Assembly (NCBI GenBank): GCA_037190175.1
Contig: JBBCJM010000182.1
Location: 1 to 45,521, forward strand
Direction of reading: 5' to 3'
DNA from: JBBCJM01 sp037190175
GTDB lineage: Bacteria > Pseudomonadota > Alphaproteobacteria > Rhodobacterales > Rhodobacteraceae
DNA length: 45,521 nucleotides
The position numbers were made by a program, and so were the translations under genes. The notes beneath the pieces were generated by a model. It searched no databases and was not told the DNA's origin. It saw nothing but the letters and a program-made list of their open reading frames with translations. How positions within the stretch are numbered: position 1 is the first letter of the stretch; each line of letters begins with the position of its first letter. This document shows positions 16,349 to 23,541 of this stretch, in pieces.

Positions 16349-16851
16349 ACGCCGGAACTCGCCTTGGTGGGGTCATAGGCTTCTGGCCCGCGGCCGTAGA
16401 TCGCCCGGAACCCCACCCAGAGGTGCCGCAGGATGATCGCCACCGCGAAGGCGACATAGATCGAGTAGAGCCAGTCGAAGCGGATGTGCATGTAGGCGGA
16501 GCGTTCGCGCCGCATGAAGGTCACGTAGTCCCAGGTCGCAGGCAGCGACCAGGCGAAGAGCGCCACGGTGACCACGGCGGTCGCCAGCGCCATCATCCGG
16601 CGGGTGCGCTCGCCCACCGTGCCGTAGATCAGGTCGAAGCGCATTTCCTCGGCATCGCGGATCACGAAGGCGGCGCCGAACAGCACCAGCCAGATCCACA
16701 GCACCACGCTCAGCTCATGCGTCCAGCCGGTGGGCAGGTTCAGCACGTAGCGCGCCACGATCTGCACCAGGAACGCCAGGAACATGGCCAGCAGCATCGC
16801 GGCGAGCAGGTTCTCGGCGCGCGCGCGCAGCCATGCGAGGATCTTTCGCAT
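16345..16851 (-). CDS. TRAP transporter small permease subunit (DctQ family)
   Basis: 168 residues with four hydrophobic helices (about 14-33, 46-66, 87-108 and 127-147) and the family motif NLPTGWTHELSVVLWIWLVL near helix 2. It forms the membrane complex with the DctM subunit encoded by the overlapping downstream gene. The segment FVIRDAEEMRFDLIYG after helix 2 is typical. A hairpin at 16881-16904 separates it from the binding-protein gene upstream. Confidence 0.93.
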   Translation of the reverse strand: MRKILAWLRARAENLLAAMLLAMFLAFLVQIVARYVLNLPTGWTHELSVVLWIWLVLFGAAFVIRDAEEMRFDLIYGTVGERTRRMMALATAVVTVALFAWSLPATWDYVTFMRRERSAYMHIRFDWLYSIYVAFAVAIILRHLWVGFRAIYGRGPEAYDPTKASSGV

Positions 16852-16880
16852 CGCAGGCCCTCGTCAGGATGATGGGGGAA

Positions 16881-16904
16881 GGGGCGGCCCTGACGGACCG
16901 CCCC
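16881..16904. promoter_or_regulatory. Intercistronic hairpin between dctP and dctQ
   Basis: GGGGCGG (16881-16887) and CCGCCCC (16898-16904) form a 7-bp GC stem with a 10-nt loop, 7 bp after the binding-protein stop on the minus strand. Such hairpins commonly protect the 3' end of the abundant binding-protein message and reduce read-through into the membrane genes. Confidence 0.6.
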
Positions 16905-16911
16905 GGAGGGG

Positions 16912-17904
16912 TCACAGCGCCGAGATGCGCTCGACGATGCCCTCGGGCCAGTCCCTGGCGAGGTCGGATTCCAGGTAGGCCTTCTGCACATGGGCGCGGA
17001 AGGCGTCCTGGTCGGGCTCGTAGACCTTCAGCCCGCGGTCGGCGAAGCCCTTGGCCAGTTCGGCCTCCTGCCGCACGTGTTCCTCGGTGCTCCAGGCGAT
17101 GGCGGCGTCGGCGGCGGCCTGCAGGGTGGCCTGCTGCTCGGCCGAGAGCCCGTCCCAGAACGACTTCGACAGGGTCAGCAGGTCGAAGGCCACCAGGTGC
17201 GAGGTCAGCACGATCTGGTTCATCACCTCGTAGAACTTCATGTTCTCGACGTTGGGCAGCGGGTTGTCCTGCCCGTCGATGGCCCCGGTCTGCAGGCCGG
17301 TATAGACCTCGGCATAGGCCATGGGTGTGGGGTTGGCGCCCAGCGCCTGGCCCAGGAACTGCCACGCCTCGCCGCCCGGCATCCGCAGCTTGATCCCGGC
17401 CATGTCGGCGGGGGTCCTGATCTCCTTGGTGCCGCGCAGGCCGACCTGGCGGGTGCCGTAGTAGGTGGGGCCGAGGATCTTGATGTCCAGCGCCTCTTCG
17501 GCCATCGCCTTCATCTCGGTGCCCACGTCGCTGGCGAAGAAGGCGGCCAAGTGCGCGGTGTCGCGGAACAGGTAGCCCGAGGTCAGCACCGACCAGGCCG
17601 GCAGCTGGTTCGACACGTCCTGCGGGGCGATGTTCGACATTTCCAGGTTGCCGCGTTGCAGGGCGACCAGTTCGGTCCCCTGCTTGAACAGCGTGCCGCC
17701 GTAGAAGCCCTCATAGGCGAAGCCCGGGCCGATCCCCTCGACGAAGCGGTTCATCATCCCGGCGCGGATGTCCTGTTCCGAGAACACGGCGGAAAAGCGG
17801 ATGCGGGCGGTGTCCTGCGCCGCGGCCAGGCGCGACAGGAAAGGCGTGGCCAGCGCAGCCGCGCCCAGCGCGGCGAAGGTTCGCCGGGTCAGTCGTGTGT
17901 CCAT
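16912..17904 (-). CDS. TRAP transporter periplasmic solute-binding protein (DctP family)
   Basis: 330 residues from ATG 17904, preceded by GGAGGAC; an upstream in-frame start at 17964 is not supported. RLTRRTFAALGAAAL is a Tat-like signal ending in AAAQ. The mature protein has the DctP features LFKQGTELVALQRGNLEMSN, RMPGGEAWQFLGQALGANP (with the ligand-binding Arg of the family near it) and EVYTGLQTGAIDGQDNPLPN. It is the first gene of an operon continuing into dctQ, dctM, aroQ and the quinate/shikimate dehydrogenase, and it diverges from two GntR regulators. Confidence 0.94.
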   Translation of the reverse strand: MDTRLTRRTFAALGAAALATPFLSRLAAAQDTARIRFSAVFSEQDIRAGMMNRFVEGIGPGFAYEGFYGGTLFKQGTELVALQRGNLEMSNIAPQDVSNQLPAWSVLTSGYLFRDTAHLAAFFASDVGTEMKAMAEEALDIKILGPTYYGTRQVGLRGTKEIRTPADMAGIKLRMPGGEAWQFLGQALGANPTPMAYAEVYTGLQTGAIDGQDNPLPNVENMKFYEVMNQIVLTSHLVAFDLLTLSKSFWDGLSAEQQATLQAAADAAIAWSTEEHVRQEAELAKGFADRGLKVYEPDQDAFRAHVQKAYLESDLARDWPEGIVERISAL

Positions 17905-18099
17905 GATGTCCTCCCTTGGCGGCAGCGCGGCCCTCACCGGCTGCCTCGTGCGGCAGAATGTCATCTGCCGCTACGTGAATCAACACCGGATTCGAATTTC
18001 ATATGATATACTGATATTCACCAGATGATTTTGGATTGCGCAGACGCACTTGCGGGCAGGATGGCCTTCGGCTGATATGCCCCGCGACAGGAGGAGGCG
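17905..18099. promoter_or_regulatory. Divergent control region of the TRAP-aroQ operon and gntR pair
   Basis: This 195-bp gap holds an AT-rich island (17990-18035) unlike its surroundings. Within it TGATAT occurs twice, 8 bp apart (18004 and 18012), and ATATgA-N5-TgATAT (18001-18017) is a partial dyad of the kind GntR/FCD dimers bind. On the minus strand TTGATT, 17 bp and CATTCT (17957-17985) could be the dctP promoter. The exact operator cannot be fixed by eye. Confidence 0.5.
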
Positions 18100-18777
18100 A
18101 TGACCGCGGACCCGCATTTCCCCGAGAGCGTCGGCGAATCGACCTATCGCCGGCTGCGGGGCGACATCGTGTTCGGCCGGCTGGCCCCGGGGCGGAAGCT
18201 GCGGCTGGAACGGCTGCGCGACGACTATGACGTGTCGATCACCACGCTGAGGGAGACCCTGGGCCGGCTGGTGGCCGAGGGCCTGCTGGTCTTCGAGGCG
18301 CAGAAGGGGTTCGAGGTCGCCCCCGTCTCGGCCGCCGACCTGCGCGAGATCGCCGAGATGCGGATCCTGCTGGAGTGCCACGCGGTGGAGGCCTCCTTCG
18401 CCGCCGGCGATCTGGACTGGGAGGCGGGGGTGGTCGCCGCGCATCACAAGCTGTCGCGGATGGAGGCGCGGATGCTGGCGGGCGACCGCAGCGTCTCGGT
18501 GCCGTGGAAGCAGTACGACCGCGCCTTCCACGTGGCGCTGATCGCCGCCTGCGGCTCGGGCGAACTGCTGGCCGCGCATGACCGGATCTTCGACCGCTTC
18601 ACCCGCTATCAGGTGCTGCTGGTGATGTTCCGCGGCCAGGTGGCGCGCGAGGAACATCAGGCGCTGCTCGACTGCGCCTTGGAGCGCGACGCCGCTCGGG
18701 CGCAGGACCTGCTGCGCGCCCATATCGGCGCCTGCATCGACTATACGGTGCAGCACGGGCTGCTGGAGGGGGCATGA
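18100..18777 (+). CDS. GntR-family transcriptional regulator, FCD type (first of two)
   Basis: 225 residues. The N-terminal winged helix-turn-helix (about 10-78) shows TYRRLRGDIVFGRLAPGRKL and TTLRETLGRLVAEGLLVFEA. The C-terminal FCD all-helical ligand domain (about 85-215) has conserved acidic and His residues (MRILLECHAVE, FHVALIAACG, HQALLDCALERDA, AHI) that usually bind a metal ion and a small carboxylate. It diverges from the TRAP-aroQ-dehydrogenase operon, so control of that operon by an intermediate of the pathway is the likely job. GAGGAGG precedes the start. Its stop overlaps the next regulator by 4 nt. Confidence 0.93.
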   Translation: MTADPHFPESVGESTYRRLRGDIVFGRLAPGRKLRLERLRDDYDVSITTLRETLGRLVAEGLLVFEAQKGFEVAPVSAADLREIAEMRILLECHAVEASFAAGDLDWEAGVVAAHHKLSRMEARMLAGDRSVSVPWKQYDRAFHVALIAACGSGELLAAHDRIFDRFTRYQVLLVMFRGQVAREEHQALLDCALERDAARAQDLLRAHIGACIDYTVQHGLLEGA

Positions 18778-19430
18778 GCGAGGCGGTAGGCCAGACCGTC
18801 TATCAGGCGCTGCGCGGCGACATCATCATGGGCGCGCTGCGGCCCGGCGCCAAGCTGCGGCTGGACGCGCTGAAGGACCGCTATCAGGCCGGGGCCAGCA
18901 GCCTGCGCGAGGCGCTGAGCCGGCTGGTGGCCGACGGTTTCGTGCTGGCCGAGGGGCAGCGCGGGTTCGAGGTCGCCCCGATCTCGGTCGCCGGGCTGCA
19001 CGAGATCGCCGCGCTGCGGCTGCTGCTGGAGGAACACGCGCTGGCCCGTTCCTTCCAGGCCGGCACGCTGGACTGGGAGGCGGCGGTGATCGCCGCGCAT
19101 CACAAGCTCGCCGAGCACGAGGAACGGCTGGAGGGCGGCGATACCTCGGACATCACCGCCTGGCGGCGCAGCGACTGGGCCTTCCACCAGAGCCTGATCG
19201 CCGCCTGCGGCTCGCGCGTGCTGATGCAGACCCATGCCGAGGTCTTCGACAAATACCTGCGCTACCAGATGATCGCGCTGGCCTTCCGCCCCGCCGCCTC
19301 GCGCCCCGAGCACCGGGCGCTGCGCGACGCGGCGCTGGCGCGCGACATCCCCGCCGCCACCGCCATGCTGCGCCACCACATCGGCGCGGGGGTGGAACAG
19401 GCGTTGCGGCTCGGCACCCTGCCGGCGTGA
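18774..19430 (+). CDS. GntR-family transcriptional regulator, FCD type (second of two)
   Basis: 218 residues, overlapping the first regulator (ATGA). It is clearly paralogous to it: VYQALRGDIIMGALRPGAKL, SLREALSRLVADGF, QRGFEVAPISVAGLHEIAAL and LDWEAAVIAAHHKLAEHE line up with the partner. The FCD His/Asp positions are retained (WAFHQSLIAACGS, HRALRDAALARDI, RHHIGAGV). Co-translation of two related FCD regulators suggests either a heterodimer or two ligand specificities for one locus. A family-1 palindrome follows 6 bp after the stop. Confidence 0.93.
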   Translation: MSEAVGQTVYQALRGDIIMGALRPGAKLRLDALKDRYQAGASSLREALSRLVADGFVLAEGQRGFEVAPISVAGLHEIAALRLLLEEHALARSFQAGTLDWEAAVIAAHHKLAEHEERLEGGDTSDITAWRRSDWAFHQSLIAACGSRVLMQTHAEVFDKYLRYQMIALAFRPAASRPEHRALRDAALARDIPAATAMLRHHIGAGVEQALRLGTLPA

Positions 19431-19436
19431 CGGATC

Positions 19437-19507
19437 GCTCATCGAGCCTGACGGCTCTCTTCGCTTCCCGGTTGAGGTAGCGAAGAGAGCCAGCAGGCTC
19501 GATGAGC
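19437..19507. repeat. Palindromic repeat, family 1, copy B
   Basis: Nearly perfect 29-nt arms (19437-19465 and 19479-19507) around a 13-nt loop; only the centre of the arm is mismatched. The outer arm GCTCATCGAGCCTG is identical to copies A and C. It begins 6 bp after the second gntR stop codon, before metA. Confidence 0.88.
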
Positions 19508-19581
19508 GGCCGCCCGCTCGCCCTTGCAGCCCTGCGGCGAAGGTTCTACCTAACGCCGGCTCAAGCCCCACAGGTTCCGCC

Positions 19582-20523
19582 ATGCCCATCACCCTGCCCG
19601 AAACGCTGCCCGCCTTCGACGTGCTGAGCCGCGAGGGCGTGATGGTGATGTCGCCCGAGCGCGCGGCACGGCAGGACATCCGGCCCCTGCGCATCGGGCT
19701 GCTGAACCTGATGCCCAAGAAGATCCAGACCGAGACCCAGTTCGCCCGGCTGATCGGCGCCACCCCGCTGCAGATCGACCTGTCGCTGATCCGCATGAGC
19801 GAGCACCAGACCCGCAACACCGCGGCCGAACACATGGAGACCTTCTATCGCCCCTTCTCCGAGGTGATCGCGAGCGGAGAGAAGTTCGACGGCTTCATCA
19901 TCACCGGCGCGCCCATCGAGCACCTGCCCTTCCAGTCGGTCACCTATTGGGACGAGCTCCGCCAGGTGATGGACTGGACGCAGAGCCACGTGCATTCGAC
20001 CTTCGGCGTCTGCTGGGGGGGGATGGCGATGATCAACCATTTCCACGGGGTGCCGAAGCACATGCTGCCCGCGAAAGCCTTCGGCTGTTTCCGCCACCAG
20101 AACCTGGCCCCCGCCAGCCCCTATCTGCGCGGCTTCTCGGACGATTTCGTGATCCCGGTCAGCCGCTGGACCGAGATGCGCACGGCCGAGATCGAGGCGG
20201 CGGGGCGCCTGCGGATCCTGCTGGGGTCGGAGGAGGTCGGCCCCTGCCTGGTCGAGGACGAGGGGCATCGCGCGCTCTACATCTTCAACCACTTCGAATA
20301 CGACAGCGACACGCTGAAACAGGAATACGACCGCGACGTGGCCAACGGCACGCCGATCAACGTGCCGATGAACTACTATCCCGACGACGACCCCTCGCGC
20401 CCGCCGCTGAACCGCTGGCGGTCGCACGCGCATCTGCTTTACGGCAACTGGATCAACGAGATCTACCAGACCACGCCCTATGACCTGCAAGAGATCGGGG
20501 GCCAGCAGCCGGCGCTGTCGTAA
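19582..20523 (+). CDS. metAA: Homoserine O-acetyltransferase (MetA family)
   Basis: Acylates the hydroxyl of L-homoserine, the first committed step of methionine synthesis. The 313 residues are MetA length. The nucleophile is Cys144 in FGVCWGGMAM, and the catalytic pair lies in NHFEYD (His237, Glu239). The residue that sets acyl-CoA choice is Glu113 in TGAPIEHLPF; published work on this family links Glu here to acetyl-CoA and Gly to succinyl-CoA, so I call it an acetyltransferase. The Shine-Dalgarno is weak (CAGGTTCC). A small hairpin (CGGCG/CGCCG around 19537-19559) lies in the leader, but no known SAM riboswitch was recognised. Confidence 0.93.
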   Translation: MPITLPETLPAFDVLSREGVMVMSPERAARQDIRPLRIGLLNLMPKKIQTETQFARLIGATPLQIDLSLIRMSEHQTRNTAAEHMETFYRPFSEVIASGEKFDGFIITGAPIEHLPFQSVTYWDELRQVMDWTQSHVHSTFGVCWGGMAMINHFHGVPKHMLPAKAFGCFRHQNLAPASPYLRGFSDDFVIPVSRWTEMRTAEIEAAGRLRILLGSEEVGPCLVEDEGHRALYIFNHFEYDSDTLKQEYDRDVANGTPINVPMNYYPDDDPSRPPLNRWRSHAHLLYGNWINEIYQTTPYDLQEIGGQQPALS

Positions 20524-20526
20524 AAC

Positions 20527-20544
20527 CGTTACAAAACCTTCACA
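20527..20544 (+). promoter_or_regulatory. Possible Pho-box-like direct repeat before mgtC
   Basis: CGTTACA-AAAC-CTTCACA is a pair of 7-bp half-sites with a 4-bp A-rich spacer, the layout of a PhoB box. It lies 46 bp before the mgtC-like start and right after the metA stop. The match to consensus is partial. Confidence 0.25.
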
Positions 20545-20589
20545 TTCCCCGGGCGCCGCGATAGCGTCGCCGCGACGGCGGAGGGGCGC

Positions 20590-21285
20590 ATGGTGGTGGC
20601 GATCGAGACGGCGGCGATGAACCTGGGCACCGCGATGGCCTGCGGGGCGCTGATCGGGTCGGAACGCCAGGTGCGCCAGCGGATGGCGGGGCTGCGCACC
20701 AATGCGCTGGTGGCGCTGGGGGCGGCGAGCTTCGTGGTCTTCGCCGCGCTGTTTCCCGGCGAGGTCAGCCCCACCCGGGTGGCGGCGCAGGTGGTTTCCG
20801 GTATCGGCTTCCTGGGCGCCGGGATCATCTTCCGCGACGGGTTCAACGTGCACGGGCTGAACACCGCCGCCACGCTCTGGTGCTCGGCCGCCGTCGGCAT
20901 GATGGCGGGCGCGGGGGCGCTGGTCTTCGCGGTGATGCTGACCGGCTTCGTGGTCTTCGTGAACCTCGGGCTGCGGCCGCTGGTCAAGTTCCTGAAGAAG
21001 CACACCCGCGCCGGCGTGCCGCTGTCGCGCGCCTTCCGCCTGTCGCTGGAGGTCGCGCCCGAGGACGAGGCGGCGATGCGCGCGCTGGTGCTGCGCAACG
21101 TGGCGATCGGCGGGCTGCACCTGAGCGAGGTCGCCGCGCGGTCCCTGCCCGAGGGGCGGGTGGAGCTGACCGCCACCGTCTCGGGCGAGGGGCTGACCGA
21201 CCATGCCTTCGAGCAGGCCATGGCGCGGATCGCCGCCGAGCCGGGGCTGGGCCGGGTGTCCTGGCAGCCGGTCGAGGACGGCTAA
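20590..21285 (+). CDS. MgtC/SapB family membrane protein
   Basis: 231 residues. The N-terminal hydrophobic domain has the MgtC signature: CGALIGSERQVRQRMAGLRT, NALVALGAASFVVF, SGIGFLGAGIIFRDG and GLNTAATLWCSAAVG, with four to five helices to about residue 130. A soluble ACT-like C-terminal domain (about 150-230) follows. MgtC proteins are associated with growth at low Mg2+ and with inhibition of ATP synthase or phosphate uptake in pathogens; the role in free-living bacteria is less clear. The start has GGAGGGGCGC upstream, and it ends 95 bp before zwf. Confidence 0.92.
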   Translation: MVVAIETAAMNLGTAMACGALIGSERQVRQRMAGLRTNALVALGAASFVVFAALFPGEVSPTRVAAQVVSGIGFLGAGIIFRDGFNVHGLNTAATLWCSAAVGMMAGAGALVFAVMLTGFVVFVNLGLRPLVKFLKKHTRAGVPLSRAFRLSLEVAPEDEAAMRALVLRNVAIGGLHLSEVAARSLPEGRVELTATVSGEGLTDHAFEQAMARIAAEPGLGRVSWQPVEDG

Positions 21286-21290
21286 TCGGT

Positions 21291-21320
21291 TTGAAGGCCG
21301 CGGGAAGAGGGTGCTAGACT
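21291..21320 (+). promoter_or_regulatory. zwf promoter
   Basis: TTGAAG (21291-21296), an 18-bp spacer and TAGACT (21315-21320). Transcription would start near 21327. The popZ-like gene at 43.8 kb has the same TAGACT -10 box. Confidence 0.55.
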
Positions 21321-21349
21321 GGCGAGCGGCCAGGCGCTAGAAGGGCGCC

Positions 21350-21361
21350 GTTAGCGGTAAC
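21350..21361. promoter_or_regulatory. LacI-type operator before zwf (CceR-like site)
   Basis: GTTAGCGGTAAC is a 12-bp palindrome (GTTA-sCGs-TAAC) 20 bp upstream of the zwf start and downstream of the predicted transcription start. It resembles the TGTTAGCGCTAACA-type motif reported, as I recall, for CceR, the LacI-family regulator of Entner-Doudoroff genes in Rhodobacter sphaeroides. Binding here would block elongation or initiation of zwf-pgl-pgi. Confidence 0.6.
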
Positions 21362-21380
21362 AGTCCCTGGGAGCCTCGCC

Positions 21381-22832
21381 ATGGTCTCGCGCGTCATTCC
21401 GGTCGAGCCCTTCGACCTGGTGATCTTCGGCGGCACGGGAGACCTCGCGCGGCGCAAGATCCTGCCCGGGCTCTATCGCCGCTTCTGGGCCGGGCAGGTG
21501 CCCGAGGAGGCCCGCATCATCGGCGCCGCGCGGTCGGAGATGACGGCCGAGGACTATCGCGCCCTGGCGCGCGAGGCGATCGAGACCTTCGTGGTCAACG
21601 GCAAGAAGGACGAGGGCCGGATCGCGGCCTTTCTGGAACGGGTCTCCTACGTGGCCATCGACGCCACCGGCGAGGGCGGCTGGGCGCAGCTGAAGGCCGA
21701 GGTGCGGCCCGAGGCGGTGCAGGCCTTCTATTTCTCGGTCGCGCCCACGCTGTTCGGCGCCCTGGCCGAGCGGCTGCACGCGCTGGGCATCGCCGGGCCC
21801 GGGGCGCGGATCGTGGTGGAAAAGCCCTTCGGCCGCGACCTTGCCTCGGCCCGGGCGCTGAACGCCACGCTGGCCGAGCATTTCGCGGAAAGCCAGATCT
21901 ACCGGATCGACCATTACCTGGGCAAGGAGACGGTGCAGAACCTGATGGCGGTACGCTTCGCCAACATCCTGTTCGAGCCGATCTGGAAGGCGGAATACAT
22001 CGACCACGTGCAGATCACCGTGGCCGAGACCGTGGGGGTCGAGGGGCGCGGGGCCTATTACGACAAGTCGGGCGCGATGCGCGACATGATCCAGAACCAC
22101 CTGATGCAGCTTCTCTGCCTGATCGCGATGGAGCCGCCCTATCACTTCGACCCCGACGCGGTGCGCGACGAGAAGCTGAAGGTGATCCGCGCGCTGGACC
22201 CGGTGGAACCGTCGGATATCGTGCGCGGCCAGTATCTGGGCGGCGCGGGGCAGGGCTATGCGGACCACGCCGGGAACCCCGCCAGCCCGACCGAGAGCTA
22301 TATCGCGCTGAAGGTGCATCTGTCGAACTGGCGCTGGAAGGGCACGCCCTTCTACCTGCGCACCGGCAAGCGGCTCAGGGCGCGCACCTCGGAGATCGCG
22401 GTGGTGTTCAAGGAACCGCCGCATTCGATCTTCGACGATGCGCGGGGGTGGAAGGAGAACCAGCTGGTGATCCGCCTGCAACCCAACGAGGGGATGAACC
22501 TGTCGGTGATGATCAAGGAGCCCGGGCCGGGCGGGATGCGGCTGACCTCGGTGCCGCTGGACATGTCCTTCGCCACCGCGCTGGGCGACGAGGGGGCGGA
22601 TATCCCGGATGCCTACGAGCGGCTGATCATGGACGTGATCCGCGGCAACCAGACGCTGTTCATGCGCGGCGACGAGGTGGAGGCCGCCTGGGCCTGGACC
22701 GACCCCATCATCCAGGGCTGGGAGGCGCGCGGCGACCGGCCGCGGGGCTATGACGCGGGTTCCTCGGGGCCCGAGGATGCGCTGATGCTGATGCATCGCG
22801 ACGGGCGCCGCTGGCGCGAGATACGCGAATAA
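21381..22832 (+). CDS. zwf: Glucose-6-phosphate 1-dehydrogenase
   Basis: Oxidises glucose 6-phosphate to 6-phosphogluconolactone, producing NADPH; entry to the Entner-Doudoroff and oxidative pentose phosphate routes. The 483 residues are family length. The nucleotide-binding motif is FGGTGDLARRKI (about 14-25), followed by EKPFGRDL and the active-site signature RIDHYLGKETVQN. KGTPFYLRTGKRL is the conserved C-terminal substrate loop. First gene of zwf-pgl-pgi (28- and 9-bp gaps). The palindromic operator upstream suggests LacI-family control. Confidence 0.97.
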   Translation: MVSRVIPVEPFDLVIFGGTGDLARRKILPGLYRRFWAGQVPEEARIIGAARSEMTAEDYRALAREAIETFVVNGKKDEGRIAAFLERVSYVAIDATGEGGWAQLKAEVRPEAVQAFYFSVAPTLFGALAERLHALGIAGPGARIVVEKPFGRDLASARALNATLAEHFAESQIYRIDHYLGKETVQNLMAVRFANILFEPIWKAEYIDHVQITVAETVGVEGRGAYYDKSGAMRDMIQNHLMQLLCLIAMEPPYHFDPDAVRDEKLKVIRALDPVEPSDIVRGQYLGGAGQGYADHAGNPASPTESYIALKVHLSNWRWKGTPFYLRTGKRLRARTSEIAVVFKEPPHSIFDDARGWKENQLVIRLQPNEGMNLSVMIKEPGPGGMRLTSVPLDMSFATALGDEGADIPDAYERLIMDVIRGNQTLFMRGDEVEAAWAWTDPIIQGWEARGDRPRGYDAGSSGPEDALMLMHRDGRRWREIRE

Positions 22833-22860
22833 CTGCTCTGGAATCGCGGAGGATAGGCGA

Positions 22861-23532
22861 ATGGACGTTCAGGAATATCCCGACCGCGACCTGCTGTTCC
22901 TGGCCTTGGCCAATGCGCTGGCCGGGGAACTGGCCGACACCCTGCGGCGCGAGGACCGCGCCTCGCTCTCTGTGCCGGGGGGCACCACGCCGGGGCCGGT
23001 GTTCGACATCCTCTCGGGCGTGGATCTGGACTGGGCCCGGGTCGCCGTGGTGCTGAACGACGAACGCTGGGTGGCCGAGGACAGCCCGCGCTCGAACACC
23101 CGGCTGCTGCGCGAGCGGCTGCTGACGGGCCGGGCGGCGGCGGCGCGGTTCCTGCCGCTCTACGCGCCGACCCAGACGCCGGAGGAGGCGCTGCCCGCGC
23201 TGTCCGAGGCCATCGCGCCGCACCTGCCGCTGTCGGTCCTGCTGCTGGGGATGGGGGAGGACATGCATACCGCGAGCCTGTTCCCCGGCGCCGACCGGCT
23301 GGCCGAGGCGCTGGCCCCCGACGCGCCGGTGCTGATGGCGCTGCGGGCCGAGGCCGCGGGCGAGCCGCGGGTGACGCTGACCGCCCCGGTGCTGTCGGGC
23401 GCGATCCGCACCCATGTGCTGATCACCGGGGCGGAGAAGCGCGCGGCGCTGGAACGCGCGGCCGGGCTGCCGGTGGCGCAGGCGCCGATCCGGCTGGTGC
23501 TGGACCGCGCCACCGTCCATTGGGCCGAATAG
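22861..23532 (+). CDS. pgl: 6-phosphogluconolactonase
   Basis: Hydrolyses 6-phosphogluconolactone to 6-phosphogluconate, the step after Zwf. The 223 residues have the NagB-like fold motifs: SLSVPGGTTPGPVFD (about 38-52), WARVAVVLNDERWVAEDSPR with the SNTRLLRERLL continuation, and LLLGMGEDMHTASLFPG around residues 129-145, with the catalytic His in the last. It lies between zwf and pgi and has GGAGGATAG upstream. Confidence 0.95.
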   Translation: MDVQEYPDRDLLFLALANALAGELADTLRREDRASLSVPGGTTPGPVFDILSGVDLDWARVAVVLNDERWVAEDSPRSNTRLLRERLLTGRAAAARFLPLYAPTQTPEEALPALSEAIAPHLPLSVLLLGMGEDMHTASLFPGADRLAEALAPDAPVLMALRAEAAGEPRVTLTAPVLSGAIRTHVLITGAEKRAALERAAGLPVAQAPIRLVLDRATVHWAE

Positions 23533-23541
23533 GGGATTGCG

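Noticed and set aside
19508..19581. SAM-II or other SAM riboswitch before metA
   Set aside because: Alphaproteobacterial metA genes often have one, but here only a 5-bp hairpin is present, and the conserved core and pseudoknot sequences were not found.
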